Positions 34,361-45,843 of a stretch of 64,000 bases of DNA are shown piece after piece. The notes beneath the pieces were generated by a model that was given only the letters and a program-made list of their open reading frames with translations, had not been told where the DNA came from and did no database searches. The DNA is taken from assembly GCF_004421005.1 (NCBI RefSeq), contig NZ_CP038026.1, positions 186,001 to 250,000 on the forward strand, in the 5' to 3' direction. Every line of letters begins with the position of its first letter. Position 1 is the first letter of the stretch. A program made the translations under genes and the position numbers. This DNA comes from Pseudoduganella plicata (GTDB taxonomy: Bacteria > Pseudomonadota > Gammaproteobacteria > Burkholderiales > Burkholderiaceae_D).

Positions 34361-36010
34361 ATGAAAATCCGCAGCGATATCCTGCGTATCTACCAGGCCG
34401 TGCACACGTGGGGAGGCATCTGTGCCGGCATGCTGCTGTTCATCGGCTTCTTCGGCGGCGCGCTGACGATGTTCAAGGAGCCGCTCGACCGCTGGGTCAG
34501 CGCGCCAACGGTGTCCGCATCGCCATTGGCGCCGGCGCAGGTCGACAAGGTCGTGGCCGACGTGCTGGCCGCTTACCCTGCCGCGCGCGAGGAGTTCACG
34601 CTGCACGTGGCGCGCCATGAAAACACGCCGGCGCCCGTCAGCTGGCAGGCCGGCGAATCGGGCCACGAGATCGATTTCGGCCTGGTGCGCTGGCAGGCCA
34701 CGCTGGACGGGCAGGGCGCGCTGGCGGTGGAGCAGGTCAAGCCGTCGTTGCTGGCGCAGCTGATCGACATGCTGCACCGTACCGGTGGCATTCCCGGCAC
34801 CCTGGGCGAGGAATACTTCGGCATCTACGTGATGGGCGTGGCGGGCGTGCTGTACTTCCTCGCGCTGGTCTCGGGTGTCGTTCTGCTGTTGCCCACGCTG
34901 GTCAAGGACTTCTTCGCGCTGCGGGCCGGCAAGAACCGCAAGCGCTTCTGGCTGGACGCCCACAATATCCTCGGCATCACCAGCCTGCCGTTCCATATCG
35001 TCATCAGCCTGACGGTTGTCGTGTTCGCGTTCCACGACCAGTTCTACGACGGATTGCGCGGCATCGTCTACCGCGAGCGGCCGATGTTCGTGCCGCCCGC
35101 CATCCATAACGTACCGGGCGATGCGACGAAGCTGCTGCCAGCCAGCGAACTGGTACGCCGGGTGCAGCAGCAGGCACCGGGCTTCGAGGTGACGGAACTG
35201 CTGTACATGGGCGTCGAGTCGCCCCGGCCGATCGTGCGCGCGGCCGTCGCCAGTCCGCGCCACGTGGTGCAGGGCGCCGAGACGGGCTTCGTCATCCTGC
35301 AGCCATACACGGGCGACATCCTCAGCACCAGCATGCTGCCGGGCCAGGGCAACACGTGGAGCGCGATGGTCGCGCCTTTCTTCGCACTGCACTTCGGCAG
35401 CTACGGCGGCGTGACGGTGCGCTGGCTGTACTTCGTCTTCGGGCTGGCCGGCGCCGCGCTGTTCTATACAGGGAACCTGCTGTGGATCGAGAAGCGCCGC
35501 AAGAACCAGCTGAAGAACGGGCCGCTGCCGGCCCAGCCGCTGCGCACTGCGCTGATCGCATCGGCCACCGTCGGCGTCTGCCTGGGCAGCGTGGCCGGTA
35601 TCGGTGCCTGCATGGTCGCTGCCAAATGGCTGCATGCGTTCAATGCCCATGCGAACGATGCCTACCCCACGGTCTATTACGCCATCTTCCTTGCCTGCGT
35701 GGCGTGGGCCTTCGCGCGCGGGGCCGCCAGGGCCGGCCGCGAGCTGCTGGTCGCCTGCGCCGTCACGGCGCTGGCAATCCCCGTCACGAGCGTCGCCGGC
35801 GCACTCGTACCGGCACTGAATATGTGGGCGCATACGAGTCCGGCCACGCTGGGCGTCGACGCGACGGCACTGGTGCTGGCGGGGCTGTTCGCCTGGGCCG
35901 CCAGGCTGGCCGCGCGCCGCGCCGCGCAAGGGCCGGCCGACAGCGTGTGGGCCAATGCAACCGATGCCGCGCAGGCGGCGCCGGAAGCGGTGCGCAAGGT
36001 GGGCACGTGA
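34361..36010 (+). CDS. PepSY-associated TM-helix protein (ferric-siderophore reductase-type)
   Basis: 549 residues, AAGGGG before the ATG. Helix 1 is TWGGICAGMLLFIGFFGGAL; a PepSY-type periplasmic part follows; then GIYVMGVAGVLYFLALVSGVVLLLP, a second periplasmic PepSY region, and paired C-terminal helices. His residues sit at helix ends (LDAHNILGITSLPFHIVI, ALHFGSYGG), as in PepSY_TM proteins related to haem-binding inner-membrane reductases such as FsrB and PiuB. Reduction of Fe(III)-siderophore in the periplasm is a plausible role, not shown. The stop overlaps the fes start as GTGA. Confidence 0.85.
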   Translation: MKIRSDILRIYQAVHTWGGICAGMLLFIGFFGGALTMFKEPLDRWVSAPTVSASPLAPAQVDKVVADVLAAYPAAREEFTLHVARHENTPAPVSWQAGESGHEIDFGLVRWQATLDGQGALAVEQVKPSLLAQLIDMLHRTGGIPGTLGEEYFGIYVMGVAGVLYFLALVSGVVLLLPTLVKDFFALRAGKNRKRFWLDAHNILGITSLPFHIVISLTVVVFAFHDQFYDGLRGIVYRERPMFVPPAIHNVPGDATKLLPASELVRRVQQQAPGFEVTELLYMGVESPRPIVRAAVASPRHVVQGAETGFVILQPYTGDILSTSMLPGQGNTWSAMVAPFFALHFGSYGGVTVRWLYFVFGLAGAALFYTGNLLWIEKRRKNQLKNGPLPAQPLRTALIASATVGVCLGSVAGIGACMVAAKWLHAFNAHANDAYPTVYYAIFLACVAWAFARGAARAGRELLVACAVTALAIPVTSVAGALVPALNMWAHTSPATLGVDATALVLAGLFAWAARLAARRAAQGPADSVWANATDAAQAAPEAVRKVGT

Positions 36011-37182
36011 CGTCGCTGGCCCTGCTGGAACGGACGGACGTGGGCAGTCCCGCCTGGTGGCAAGACGTCGCTGCGGCGGGCACGCCACTGCGGGCGCCAC
36101 GCGGCGAACATGTCGAGCTGGCGTTCCTGTGGCGCGGCACGGATTGCGCGGCCGTCTACCTGGACGTGTATTCGCATACGCCGCATCCGGTATCGCAGCG
36201 CACGGCACTGATGCGGCTGGGCGGCACCGATGTCTGGGTCTGGCGCACCACGTTGCCGGCGGACTGGCGCGGCAGCTACTTCCTGCTGCCGGTGCAGGGC
36301 GGCCAGGAAGCGCCAACGGAGCGCCGTGCCGTGCGCGCGTGGTGGATCGACCTGATGACACGTCAGGCGTGTGCCGATCCATTCAACCGGCTGCCGGCGC
36401 ACGGAACCGGCTGGGGCGTGCCACTGTCGCCGCTGCTGCTGCCGCAAGCGCCCGTGCATCCCGCCTGGCAGGTGCCGGCCGCGGCCGATGGGATGACATG
36501 CCGGCGCTGGCACAGCACCCGGCTCGATGTCGCGCGCGACGTCTGGGTGATTCGTACCGGCCCGGTGCACGTGCCGCTGCCGCTGGTGGTCCTGCTGGAT
36601 GGCCAGTATTGGGCGCGGGAGATGCCCGTAGCTGGGGCGCTGCACGCGATGACGGCCCAGGGAGCACTGCCGCCGGCCGTGTATGTGCTGATCGATGCGG
36701 TCAGCCCGGAGCGGCGCGGCGTCGAGATGCCTTGCAACGAAGCGTTCTGGCTGGCCGTGCAGGAAGAACTGCTGCCGTGGGTGCAGCCGTTCGAACGCAG
36801 CCCGGCGGACACGGTCGTGGCCGGACAAAGCTATGGCGGACTGGCGGCGCTGTACGCGGCGCTGCGCTTCCCCGACTGCTTCGGCTGCGTATTGAGCCAG
36901 TCCGGCTCGTTCTGGTGGCCCGACCCGGCGCGCACGGAAGGGGAAGGCTGGCTGGCCGAACAGGTCAACGGCGGCCTGGGGAACGATGCGCGCATCGTGG
37001 CGCTGCTGGAGGTGGGCTGCTACGAAACGGAGATGACCGGCGTAAACGGGGCGATGGCCGCCGCGCTCGCACGGGCCGGTCACACGGTGCACTACACGGT
37101 AGTACGAGGCGGCCATGACCCGCTCTGCTGGCGCGACGGGCTGCTGGACGGCCTCGCGCGGCTGCTGAACAAGACACCATAA
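36007..37182 (+). CDS. fes: Enterochelin-type esterase Fes
   Basis: 391 residues, GTG start at 36007 inside the upstream stop (GTGA); family length is about 400. The N-terminal beta domain ([40 protein letters not shown]) is followed by the esterase fold: [25 protein letters not shown], nucleophile Ser in [14 protein letters not shown], and catalytic His in [15 protein letters not shown]. It hydrolyses the Ser ester bonds of ferric tri-catecholates in the cytoplasm to release iron. Its presence implies a product with ester-linked seryl units, agreeing with the Ser-reading second NRPS module. Confidence 0.9.
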   Translation: MTSLALLERTDVGSPAWWQDVAAAGTPLRAPRGEHVELAFLWRGTDCAAVYLDVYSHTPHPVSQRTALMRLGGTDVWVWRTTLPADWRGSYFLLPVQGGQEAPTERRAVRAWWIDLMTRQACADPFNRLPAHGTGWGVPLSPLLLPQAPVHPAWQVPAAADGMTCRRWHSTRLDVARDVWVIRTGPVHVPLPLVVLLDGQYWAREMPVAGALHAMTAQGALPPAVYVLIDAVSPERRGVEMPCNEAFWLAVQEELLPWVQPFERSPADTVVAGQSYGGLAALYAALRFPDCFGCVLSQSGSFWWPDPARTEGEGWLAEQVNGGLGNDARIVALLEVGCYETEMTGVNGAMAAALARAGHTVHYTVVRGGHDPLCWRDGLLDGLARLLNKTP

Positions 37183-37208
37183 CGACAAATCAGAATCAGG
37201 GAAATATC

Positions 37209-37429
37209 ATGAGCCAGGACTATGTGAATCCGTTCGACGACGAACAATACCGTTTCCACGTACTTGCCAACGCCCGGGGCAGTACAGCCTGTGGCCGGAG
37301 TTTGCCGACGTGCCGCCCGGGTGGCAGCACCGTTTCGGGCCCGCGGCGCGCGCCGAGTGCGTCGATTACGTCGAGCGGCACTGGCAGGCGATCAACCCGT
37401 TCGCCCGCACGGCCGGCGGCAACGCGTGA
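37209..37429 (+). pseudogene. MbtH-like NRPS cofactor, one frameshift
   Basis: AGGG precedes ATG 37209. [19 protein letters not shown] is typical. After NARG the frame is lost at the GGGG run 37276-37279; one added G gives [15 protein letters not shown] and [17 protein letters not shown], a 73-residue MbtH protein (usual 70-75) ending at TGA 37427-37429. MbtH proteins bind and activate NRPS adenylation domains. Left unrepaired, the frame reads through into the NRPS gene and creates a false 2455-residue fusion. Most likely a sequencing error or a recent mutation. Confidence 0.88.
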
Positions 37430-37436
37430 GGCCGCG

Positions 37437-40400
37437 ATGAACGACATTCGCAATATCGAAACGCTGCCGCTGAACGGCACGCAAATGGGAATCTGGCTGG
37501 CGGACCAGGTGGCGGCAGGCGCGCACGCGTCCAGCGGCTACGTCATTGCCCACTGCGCGGAACTGGATGGCGCGGTGGACGGGCCGCTGCTGTGCCAGGC
37601 GATCCGCATTGGCCTGGCCGGTGCCGACACCGTGATGGCCCGGTACCGCAGCGGCAATGCCGGCCCCGAACAGCGCATTCCCCGCTTCGCCACGGCGGAC
37701 GACGTGCCGGCGCCGGAACTGCACGACTGGCGTACGCCCGAGGCCAGAGAACGGGCGCTGGCGGCGATGCGTGCCGATATCGACGCGGGACTGTCGGTGG
37801 AAGGGGAAGCGCCGCTGTTCCGGCACGCGCTGTACCGCGTACCGGAGGGCTGGCTGTGGTACCAGCGCTACCACCACATCATGCTGGACGGCTTCAGCTT
37901 TGTCGCGCTGACGCGCCATATCGCGGCCGTCTACACGGCGCTGGCGCAGGGCGCGGCTGTGCCGCCGTCTCCGTTTACGCCCGTTGCGACAGCGGTGGCC
38001 GAATATGAGGCATATGGCGGGTCGGCGCAGTGCGCGGATGACCGCGAGTTCTGGCGCGGCTATGTGGAGGCGCTGCCGCCGGCAACGACGCTGGCGCTGC
38101 AGCCGGCCGCCACGCCAGGTGCCATCGTCACCCATACCGTAACGCTGCCCGCCGTGCTGCACGCCATGGCGCGCCATCCCCAGGCCGTGCGCGAGCGCCT
38201 GGGCGTGGCCGACCTGGTGCACGGCGCGCTGGCGGCCTACCTGGCACGCATGACGGGACAGTCCGGCCAGAGCATCGGCGTGCCGTTCATGCGCCGCATG
38301 GGCAGTGCCGCCGTACGCACGGCCGCGCCGCTGGTCAACGTGTTACCGATCGGCGTGACGGTGGCGCCGGGCGCGGACTGGTTCGGGGCCGCCGGAGCCT
38401 TCCGCGAGGCGCTGCGCGAGGTGCGGCCGCACCAGCGCTATGAAGCCGAGCAGATCCAGCGCGACGCGGGGATCGTGGGATCGGGGCGTCGCCTGTACGG
38501 TGCACTGATCAACTACAAGATGTTCGATTACCGGCTCGACCTGGCCGGCACGCCGGGGAGCACCCTGCATCTGGCGACCGGGCCGGTGGACGACCTGGAA
38601 TTCGGCTTGCAGGTGGATGGCGACGCGGTGTCCCTCGAGCTGCGCGCCGATGGCGCCCGCTACACGGCCGCCGATCTCGCCGCGCATGCGGCCCGGATCG
38701 CGCACCTGCTGGAAGCATGGGCGCAGCAGCCGGCGCTGCCGGTGGCAAGCGTGCCCCTGATGCCACCAGCCGAACAGGCGGCGCTGGAGGACTGGGCGGG
38801 CGGTCCGCGCATCGAGCGCGACGCGACGCTGCGTACCATCGTCGACCTGCTGAACCGTCAGGCCGGCATGCAGCCGGAGATGACAGCGCTGGTCTGCGGG
38901 GAGGAGCGCTTCACGTTTGCCGAGGTGGCAGGCAAGGTAGCGCAGCTGGCCCGCCTGCTGCGTTCCTGTGGCGCGGGGCAGGGAAGAGTCGTGGCGGTCG
39001 CACTGCCTCGCTGCGCCGATGCGGTGATCGCCATGCTGGCGGTATTGGAGTCGGGCGCCACGTTCCTGCCGCTGGACCTGGATTATCCGCTTGAGCGCAT
39101 CGCGATGATGTGCGAGGACACGCAGCCGGTGCTGGCCCTGTGCAGCGAACGGGCTGCCGTGCCGCTGCCGGCCGGACTGCCTTGCCTGCGCATCGATGCC
39201 GCGGGCGTGCGCGCCGACGTGGCAGGCATGCCGGCGCACCCGCTGAACGATAACGAGCGCGGTACGCTGGCGATTGACGCCATCGGCTACGTCATCTTCA
39301 CGTCCGGCAGCACCGGCCGGCCGAAGGGCGTCATGAATACGCATACGGCCCTGCTGAACCTGATCGGAGTCCATCGCGATACGATCTATGAACCGGCGCG
39401 TGCCGCCGTGCGCGCGAACTTCTCCGGCCGTGCGCTGCGCGCGGCGCATACCCATTCGTTCTCGTTCGATTCGTCATGGCTGCAGCTGTTCTGGATGCTG
39501 CTGGGCGAAGAGCTGCACGTCATCGACGACGAAATGCGGCGCGACGCCTGGGCGCTCGCGCGCCACGTCGACAGCGTGGGAATCGACGCAATGGACCTGC
39601 CGCCGTCGTTCCTGGCGCAACTGCTGAACAGCGGCCTGATGGCGGGCGGCACGCATGCGCCCACCGTCCTCCTGATCGGCGGCGAAGCGGCGCCGGAGGC
39701 GCTGTGGCGCCAGCTGCGCGCATACCCGGCGCTGCAGGCCCATAACCTGTACGGTCCGACCGAATACACCGTCGACACGCTGCGTGCGCCCATTCTTGCC
39801 AGTGCGCGCCCCGTGGTCGGGCGCCCCATCGGCAACACCCGGGTGTACGTGCTGGACGCTCGCCTGCAGCCGGTGCCGCCCGGGGCGCTCGGTGAGCTGT
39901 ACGTGTCCGGCGCCGGGCTGGCGCTGGGCTACCTGGCGCGGCCCGACCTGAGCGCCGCGCGCTTCGTTGCCGATCCATTCGGCCAGGATGGTGCGCGCAT
40001 GTACCGCACGGGTGACCTGGTGCGCTGGAACCTGTCCGGCCAGCTCGAATTCATCGGCCGCTGCGACGACCAGGTCAAGGTGCGCGGCTATCGCGTCGAA
40101 CTGGGCGAAGTGGAAAACGCGCTGTCGCTGCTGCCCGGCGTGGAAAGCGTCATCGTGCTGGCGCAGCCCGTCAACGGCAGCCATCGTCTGGTGGCATATT
40201 GCGCGGTGCCGGGCATTGCCGGGGAGGCACGCGCGCAAACGTGCCGCGAACTGCTGGCCCAACTGGCCCAGGTCCTGCCGGACTATATGGTACCCGCGCT
40301 GCTGCTCGTACTGGATGCGTTCCCACGCAACGTCAGCGGTAAGATCGACCGCAAACGGCTGCCGGCACCCGAGTCCATCGTCATGACGACCGGCGGCGGC

Positions 40401-43400
40401 GCACCGGCCGCCGGCACCGATGCGGCGCTGCTGTGCGACGCGATGGCGCGCACGCTGAAGCTGGCCGGCGTGGGCGCGGACGACGACTTCTTCGCGCTGG
40501 GCGGCGACAGCATCGCGGCCATCGTCCTGTGCGGCGAGCTGCGCAGGGCGGGACGGCAACTGCGCCCTTCAGCCGTATTTGCGCTGCGCACGCCGCGCGC
40601 GATGGCCGCATCGTTGACGGCCATCGACACGCCGGCGGCCGGCTGGTCGCTGCCGCCGGCGCAGCATGCGGCACTGGCGGCACGGCACGGCGCCTTCGCC
40701 GCCGCCGCGCCCGTGCTGCCGCTGCAGCAGGGGATGCTGTTCCACACCGGCATGGGCGGGAACTACAGCGCGTTCACCAGGCTGCGTCTTGAGGGCGCTG
40801 TCGATCCGTCGCGGCTGCGGCGTGCGCTGGACGCACTGGTGCTGCGCTATCCGCAACTGGGCGGCCTGTTCGACACGGAGACGGTCGAACAACCCGTGTT
40901 CCTGCTGCCGGCAGTGGGCACTGCGGGGTGGTTCTGGCGCGAGGACGACGTTGCGGATCTGGCGCCGCATGCACGCGCCGAGCGCATTGCGGAAGTCGAG
41001 GCGGACCTGCTGGCCGGTTCCTGCCATACGGACCGCTTCGGCGGCATGCTGGCCGCCGGTCTGACGCGTACGGGCGCGCGGGAATACACGCTGCTGCTTG
41101 CCATCCATCACCTCGTCATCGACGGCTGGTCGACGCCGCTGCTGCTGCGCGACCTGCTGGCGGCCTACCGCGACGACGCGGCGCTGCTGCCGCTGCCAGT
41201 CGGCTACGAGAAGGTCGTGGGCGCGCTGGCCGTGCGCGACCAAACGGCATCGATCGCGCAATGGCGCGCGGCACTGGAAGGTGTGCAGCCGACGGTGCTG
41301 TTCGGCGAACCCGCCGGCACCGTCACGGAAAGCCTGCTGGCATTGACGGTGCAGGAAAGCGCCGACCTGACGAACCGGCTGCGTGCGGCCGGGGTCACGC
41401 TCAACGTCATGATGCAGGCCGTCTGGGGCATCGTGATCGGCGCGCTGGCCGGCCGTGACGACGTGGTGTTCGGCACGCCGGTGGCCGGGCGCAGCGCGCC
41501 CGTCGACGGCATCGGCGACCAGGTGGGGCTGTTCCTGAACACGGTGCCCGTGCGCGTGCGGCTCGATGCCCATGCGCCGCTGTGGGCGCAACTGCCGGCG
41601 CTGCAGGCCCGGCATGCGGCGCTGCAGGAACACGACGGGCCGGGCCTGGCGGAGATCCAGCGCGCGGCCGGTGGCGCCACGCTGTTCGATACGCTGCTGG
41701 TGGTGGAAAACTATCCCGACAACAGCTATCTGGCGCAGCAGCTGGCCGGCGCGGACGGTGCGCCGCTGCGTGCGGGCGACGTGCAAAACCGGGGCTACAG
41801 CCACTATCCGCTGGCGCTGCTGGTGCTGCCGGGCGACGAGATCGCGTTCCTTTTGGAGAACCGCAGTGCCGTGGCGGATGCCGCCGCGCTGGCCGAACGG
41901 GTCGTCGGGCTGCTGCGCACGGCGCTGGCCACGCCGGACCTGCCGCTGGCGCGCTACCCGCTGGTGACGCCGGCCGAGACGGCGGCCATCGGGGCCGTCA
42001 ACGCGACGGCGCATCCGCTGCCACCGGCCACCCTGCGCAGCGCGCTGGCGATCCAGGCCGAACGCACGCCCCGCGCGCCGGCCTTGTGCGACGCGGACCA
42101 TGCGCTCGACTATGGCCAGCTGCGCCAGCAGGTGCGGGTGCTGGCCGGCCGGCTTGCAGCAGCGGGCGTCGGTCCGGGCGATATCGTGGCTGTGGCGCTG
42201 CCGCGCTCCGTGCGGCTGACGATCGCACTGCTGGCCGTCATCGAGGCGGGCGCCGCGTACCTGCCGCTGGAACTGGGTTATCCGGACGAACGATTGCAGT
42301 ACATGCTGGAGGATGCGGTGCCGCGCCTCCTGATTGCGCAGGAATCGGACCGTGCCCGCTTCACGGCAGCTGCCGTGCTCACGTTCGACCGCCTGGCGCC
42401 GCCGGGCGAGTGCGGCGCCGAGCTGGAGCCCGTGCTGACACCGGACCATCCGGCCTACCTGATATATACGTCGGGTACGACGGGGCGGCCAAAAGGCGCG
42501 CTGGTGTCGCACCGGGCCATCGTCAACCGGATCGCCTGGATGCAGCACCAGTATGCGCTCGGGCCCCTCGACGTGGTGCTGCAGAAGACGCCGTGCGGCT
42601 TCGACGTCTCGGTCTGGGAATTCTTCTGGCCCCTGATGACGGGCGCCAGCCTGGCGATGGCGGCCCCCGACGCGCACAAGGACCCCGCCGCGCTGCTGGC
42701 GACGGTGGAAGCGTACGGCGCCACCTGCATGCACTTCGTGCCGTCGATGCTGGCGACGTTTACCGCGCACCTCGCCACGCTGGACGAACGCCGTGCGGCC
42801 TCGCTGCGGCTGGTGTTCTGCAGCGGCGAAGCGCTGACGAAGGCGCAGGCCGCGCAATTCGCGCGGTACTCGGCCGCCCGGCTGCACAACCTGTACGGTC
42901 CCACCGAGGCGGCCGTGGACGTGACGTATATGCCGGCGGACGAAGTGACGGCGACAGGCGGCAGCGGCGTGCCGATCGGCCGTCCCGTCTGGAACACGCA
43001 GTTGCGCGTCCTGGATCGCTGGCTGCGGCCCGTGCCGCCCGGCGCCGTCGGGGAACTGTACCTGTGCGGCGTGCAGCTCGCGCTCGGCTACCTCGGCAAG
43101 GCGGCGCTGACGGCGGGCCGCTTCGTGGCCGATCCGTTCGGCGATGGCGGCAGGATGTACCGCACCGGCGACGTCGTGCGCTGGCTCGACGACGGCACGG
43201 TGGAATACCTGGGCCGGGCCGACGACCAGGTCAAGATCCGCGGCCAGCGGATCGAACTGGGCGAGATCGAAAGCGTATTGACGGCGCTGCCGGAAGTGGC
43301 GCAGGCGGCCGTCAACGCCGTCGCGCTGGGGCAGGCCGGCGGCGCGGTCGACAACCGCCAGCTGGTCGCCTGGCTGGTGCCGGTGGCCGGTGCGACCCTG

Positions 43401-44576
43401 CCGGAAGACGCGGCGCTGCGCCAGTTGCTCGCCACGCGGCTGCCGGCGCATATGGTGCCAGTGGCGTTCGTGCCGCTGGACCGCCTGCCGCTGAGCGCGA
43501 ACGGCAAGCTGGATCGCAAGTCTCTGCCGCTGCCGGTGCCTGACGACAGCGGACGGCGAATACCCGCGCGCGGACTGGAAAGCCGGCTGGCGGAAGTATT
43601 TGCCGCCGTGCTGGGCGTGCCGCAGGTGTACGCGGACGACGACTTCTTCGCCATCGGCGGCCACTCGCTGCTGGCGATGCGCCTTGCCAGCGAGATACGG
43701 CGCGTGCTGGAACGGCCCGTCTCCGTCGGCCAGATCATGACGGCGCCCACAGTGGCGCGGCTGGCGGCGCGCCTGAACGAGGACGGCATGCGCAACGATT
43801 TCGGCGGCGACGGCTTCGAACCCGTCATCCACCTGCGGGGCGGAACCGGCACGCCGCTGTTCTGCTTCTATCCAGGCTCCGGCTTCGCCTGGCAGTACAG
43901 CGTGCTGGCGCGCTACCTGGAGGAGGAGGTGCCAATTATCGGCCTGCAGTCGCCGCGTCCCGATGGCCTGATCGCCACCAGTCCGGACATGGAGACGCTG
44001 GTGACGCGCCAGCTGGCAATCGTGCGTGGCGTGCAGCCGGACGGGCCGTATCGGCTGCTGGGGTATTCGCTGGGCGGCACGGTGGCGTATGCGCTTGCCG
44101 CGCGGCTGCGTGCGGCCGGCGAGGAAGTGTCGTTCCTCGGGCTGCTGGACACGTATCCGGCCGAGGTGCACGACTGGACCGACCCGCAAGGCGCCGAGGC
44201 GGCCATGGGTGCGGAACGCGAGCAGCAGCAGTTGCTGGCCGACGCGTACGACGGCGACGATGGCGCCGCGGCCGCGGCACTGGCAGCGGAACGCGAAGCG
44301 CTGCTGGCGCAGATCTTCGCCAATTATGGCGACGCGGTGCGCCTGCTGGCCCGGACCCGCACGCCCGGCTACGACGGCGACCTGACGCTGTTCGTGGCCG
44401 AGCAGTCGCTGCCCGCGTACATCGAACCGGAGCGCGACTGGCGGCGGCACGCGGCGTCGCTGCGCGTGCACCGGCTGGCGCAGGCATCGCACGAAAATAT
44501 CATGTCGCCGCAATCTCTGGAAACGCTGGGCCCGCTGCTGCGCGCGGCGCTGGCGGCATCGGAAGGAACACCATGA
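37437..44576 (+). CDS. Two-module nonribosomal peptide synthetase C-A-T-C-A-T-TE (DhbF/EntF-like)
   Basis: 2379 residues from ATG 37437, 7 bp after the mbtH stop. Order: C1 (1-440; HHIMLDG at 146), A1 (467-975; [26 protein letters not shown]), T1 ([11 protein letters not shown], Ser about 1025), C2 (1090-1510; HHLVIDGWS), A2 (1534-2030; [14 protein letters not shown]), T2 ([11 protein letters not shown], Ser about 2078), TE (2115-2379; [14 protein letters not shown]). The A2 pocket reads D-V-W-H-F-S-L-V-D, the Ser code of EntF. A1 reads about D-S-L-D-L-G-L-V-D, which I cannot assign. C1 should accept DHB from EntB. The product class is DHB-X-Ser, oligomerised or released by TE. The DhbF-like length contrasts with one-module EntF. 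No epimerase domain is seen. The stop overlaps the exporter start. Confidence 0.93.
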   Translation: MNDIRNIETLPLNGTQMGIWLADQVAAGAHASSGYVIAHCAELDGAVDGPLLCQAIRIGLAGADTVMARYRSGNAGPEQRIPRFATADDVPAPELHDWRTPEARERALAAMRADIDAGLSVEGEAPLFRHALYRVPEGWLWYQRYHHIMLDGFSFVALTRHIAAVYTALAQGAAVPPSPFTPVATAVAEYEAYGGSAQCADDREFWRGYVEALPPATTLALQPAATPGAIVTHTVTLPAVLHAMARHPQAVRERLGVADLVHGALAAYLARMTGQSGQSIGVPFMRRMGSAAVRTAAPLVNVLPIGVTVAPGADWFGAAGAFREALREVRPHQRYEAEQIQRDAGIVGSGRRLYGALINYKMFDYRLDLAGTPGSTLHLATGPVDDLEFGLQVDGDAVSLELRADGARYTAADLAAHAARIAHLLEAWAQQPALPVASVPLMPPAEQAALEDWAGGPRIERDATLRTIVDLLNRQAGMQPEMTALVCGEERFTFAEVAGKVAQLARLLRSCGAGQGRVVAVALPRCADAVIAMLAVLESGATFLPLDLDYPLERIAMMCEDTQPVLALCSERAAVPLPAGLPCLRIDAAGVRADVAGMPAHPLNDNERGTLAIDAIGYVIFTSGSTGRPKGVMNTHTALLNLIGVHRDTIYEPARAAVRANFSGRALRAAHTHSFSFDSSWLQLFWMLLGEELHVIDDEMRRDAWALARHVDSVGIDAMDLPPSFLAQLLNSGLMAGGTHAPTVLLIGGEAAPEALWRQLRAYPALQAHNLYGPTEYTVDTLRAPILASARPVVGRPIGNTRVYVLDARLQPVPPGALGELYVSGAGLALGYLARPDLSAARFVADPFGQDGARMYRTGDLVRWNLSGQLEFIGRCDDQVKVRGYRVELGEVENALSLLPGVESVIVLAQPVNGSHRLVAYCAVPGIAGEARAQTCRELLAQLAQVLPDYMVPALLLVLDAFPRNVSGKIDRKRLPAPESIVMTTGGGAPAAGTDAALLCDAMARTLKLAGVGADDDFFALGGDSIAAIVLCGELRRAGRQLRPSAVFALRTPRAMAASLTAIDTPAAGWSLPPAQHAALAARHGAFAAAAPVLPLQQGMLFHTGMGGNYSAFTRLRLEGAVDPSRLRRALDALVLRYPQLGGLFDTETVEQPVFLLPAVGTAGWFWREDDVADLAPHARAERIAEVEADLLAGSCHTDRFGGMLAAGLTRTGAREYTLLLAIHHLVIDGWSTPLLLRDLLAAYRDDAALLPLPVGYEKVVGALAVRDQTASIAQWRAALEGVQPTVLFGEPAGTVTESLLALTVQESADLTNRLRAAGVTLNVMMQAVWGIVIGALAGRDDVVFGTPVAGRSAPVDGIGDQVGLFLNTVPVRVRLDAHAPLWAQLPALQARHAALQEHDGPGLAEIQRAAGGATLFDTLLVVENYPDNSYLAQQLAGADGAPLRAGDVQNRGYSHYPLALLVLPGDEIAFLLENRSAVADAAALAERVVGLLRTALATPDLPLARYPLVTPAETAAIGAVNATAHPLPPATLRSALAIQAERTPRAPALCDADHALDYGQLRQQVRVLAGRLAAAGVGPGDIVAVALPRSVRLTIALLAVIEAGAAYLPLELGYPDERLQYMLEDAVPRLLIAQESDRARFTAAAVLTFDRLAPPGECGAELEPVLTPDHPAYLIYTSGTTGRPKGALVSHRAIVNRIAWMQHQYALGPLDVVLQKTPCGFDVSVWEFFWPLMTGASLAMAAPDAHKDPAALLATVEAYGATCMHFVPSMLATFTAHLATLDERRAASLRLVFCSGEALTKAQAAQFARYSAARLHNLYGPTEAAVDVTYMPADEVTATGGSGVPIGRPVWNTQLRVLDRWLRPVPPGAVGELYLCGVQLALGYLGKAALTAGRFVADPFGDGGRMYRTGDVVRWLDDGTVEYLGRADDQVKIRGQRIELGEIESVLTALPEVAQAAVNAVALGQAGGAVDNRQLVAWLVPVAGATLPEDAALRQLLATRLPAHMVPVAFVPLDRLPLSANGKLDRKSLPLPVPDDSGRRIPARGLESRLAEVFAAVLGVPQVYADDDFFAIGGHSLLAMRLASEIRRVLERPVSVGQIMTAPTVARLAARLNEDGMRNDFGGDGFEPVIHLRGGTGTPLFCFYPGSGFAWQYSVLARYLEEEVPIIGLQSPRPDGLIATSPDMETLVTRQLAIVRGVQPDGPYRLLGYSLGGTVAYALAARLRAAGEEVSFLGLLDTYPAEVHDWTDPQGAEAAMGAEREQQQLLADAYDGDDGAAAAALAAEREALLAQIFANYGDAVRLLARTRTPGYDGDLTLFVAEQSLPAYIEPERDWRRHAASLRVHRLAQASHENIMSPQSLETLGPLLRAALAASEGTP

Positions 44577-45829
44577 AGAAAAAACTGTTCGCCGACTTCG
44601 GCCTCCTGGCGCGCAATCGCGACTTTCGCAGCGTATTCATTGCCCGCACCATCTCGCTGCTGGGGCTTGGCATGCTGTCCGTCGCGGTGCCGATGCAGAT
44701 CCACGCGCTGACGGGCGATCCGCTCAAGGTCGGTACGGCAATGGCCGTCGAAGGCGCCGGCATGTTCATCGGCCTGCTGCTGGGCGGCGTGCTGGCCGAT
44801 CGGTGGGACCGGCGCCGGCTGATTCTGGCGGCGCGCTTCATCTGCGGCCTGGGATTCCTGGGCCTGGCCGCCAACGCCTGGCTGCCCGAGCCATCGCTGC
44901 CTGCGATCTACGTGCTGGCGGCCTGGGACGGCTTTTTCGGCGCGCTGGGCGTTACGGCGCTGATGGCCTGCATGCCCGTCATCGTCGGGCGCGAAAACCT
45001 GATGCAGGCGCGCGCCATCAGCATGGTGACGATGCGCCTGGCCACCGTGATCTCGCCCGCCATCGGCGGCGCGCTGATCGCGCTGGCCGGTGTCGGGTGG
45101 TGCTACCTGATTGCCGCCCTCGGCACGGGCCTGACGCTGCTTCCGCTGCTGCGGCTGCCCGCGATGCTGCCGCACGGTGGCGACGACGAGCATCCGCTGC
45201 GCGCACTGGCGCAGGGTTTCCGCTTCCTCGTCACGAATGCGGTGGTGGCGGGAACCGCGGTGGCCGGTACCATCGTCACCCTGGCCACTGCCGTGCGGGT
45301 GCTGTTCCCCGCGCTGGCGGAGTCGCAGTCCGGCGTGTCGGAGGCGGTGGCCGCGGGACTCATGTATTCGGCGGTGCCGCTGGGCGCCACCTTGGGTGCC
45401 CTGGTCAGCGGCTGGACGGAACATCTGCGCCGCCCGGGCCGCGCCATGATGCTGGCCGGCGTGGGTGCCTGTGCCTGCGTCATGCTGCTGGGGCTTGCGC
45501 CGGGACTGCCGGCGTCGCTCGTGCTGCTGGTGGGGTTCGGTTATCTCGTCTCGGTGGCGTCGCTGCTGCAGTATGCGCTGGTGCAGGGGCATACGCCCGA
45601 CCACTACCTGGGCCGGGTCAACGGCCTGTGGACGGCGCAGGAGGCGGGCGGCGACGCGCTGGGCTCCGTCGGCATCGGCATGGTCGGCAAGTTCGCATCG
45701 GCGCTGACCGGGGTGTTCGTGTTCGGGGCGACTGCCGCGGCACTCGGGCTGCTCATGCTGGGACTGTGCCGGCGCCTGCGCGAGGCGCCTTTGCATGCGC
45801 CGGAGCTGATGGAGCGCGAGGCGGCGTAG
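44573..45829 (+). CDS. entS: MFS siderophore exporter, EntS-like
   Basis: 418 residues, 12 predicted helices, with AGGAA before ATG 44573 inside the NRPS end (ATGA overlap). [21 protein letters not shown] is the EntS-like start; the MFS signature is [18 protein letters not shown], and [30 protein letters not shown] is strongly EntS-like. EntS carries enterobactin over the inner membrane into the periplasm by proton antiport. With the RND pair in the same operon, a two-step export route (EntS, then RND with TolC) is likely. It is the last gene of the locus. Confidence 0.9.
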   Translation: MKKKLFADFGLLARNRDFRSVFIARTISLLGLGMLSVAVPMQIHALTGDPLKVGTAMAVEGAGMFIGLLLGGVLADRWDRRRLILAARFICGLGFLGLAANAWLPEPSLPAIYVLAAWDGFFGALGVTALMACMPVIVGRENLMQARAISMVTMRLATVISPAIGGALIALAGVGWCYLIAALGTGLTLLPLLRLPAMLPHGGDDEHPLRALAQGFRFLVTNAVVAGTAVAGTIVTLATAVRVLFPALAESQSGVSEAVAAGLMYSAVPLGATLGALVSGWTEHLRRPGRAMMLAGVGACACVMLLGLAPGLPASLVLLVGFGYLVSVASLLQYALVQGHTPDHYLGRVNGLWTAQEAGGDALGSVGIGMVGKFASALTGVFVFGATAAALGLLMLGLCRRLREAPLHAPELMEREAA

Positions 45830-45843
45830 CACTGCCCTGCGAT

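Noticed and set aside
30640..34362. 1240-codon minus-strand open frame
   Set aside because: Antisense shadow of the RND permease; composition dominated by Arg, Gln and His.
40569..44513. 1314-codon minus-strand open frame
   Set aside because: Antisense shadow of the NRPS; no recognisable domain.
37209..44576. Apparent 2455-residue protein fusing MbtH to the NRPS
   Set aside because: The join exists only because of the one-base loss at 37276-37279; residues 25-76 are out of frame and match nothing, while the repaired MbtH ends at 37429 and the NRPS starts at 37437.
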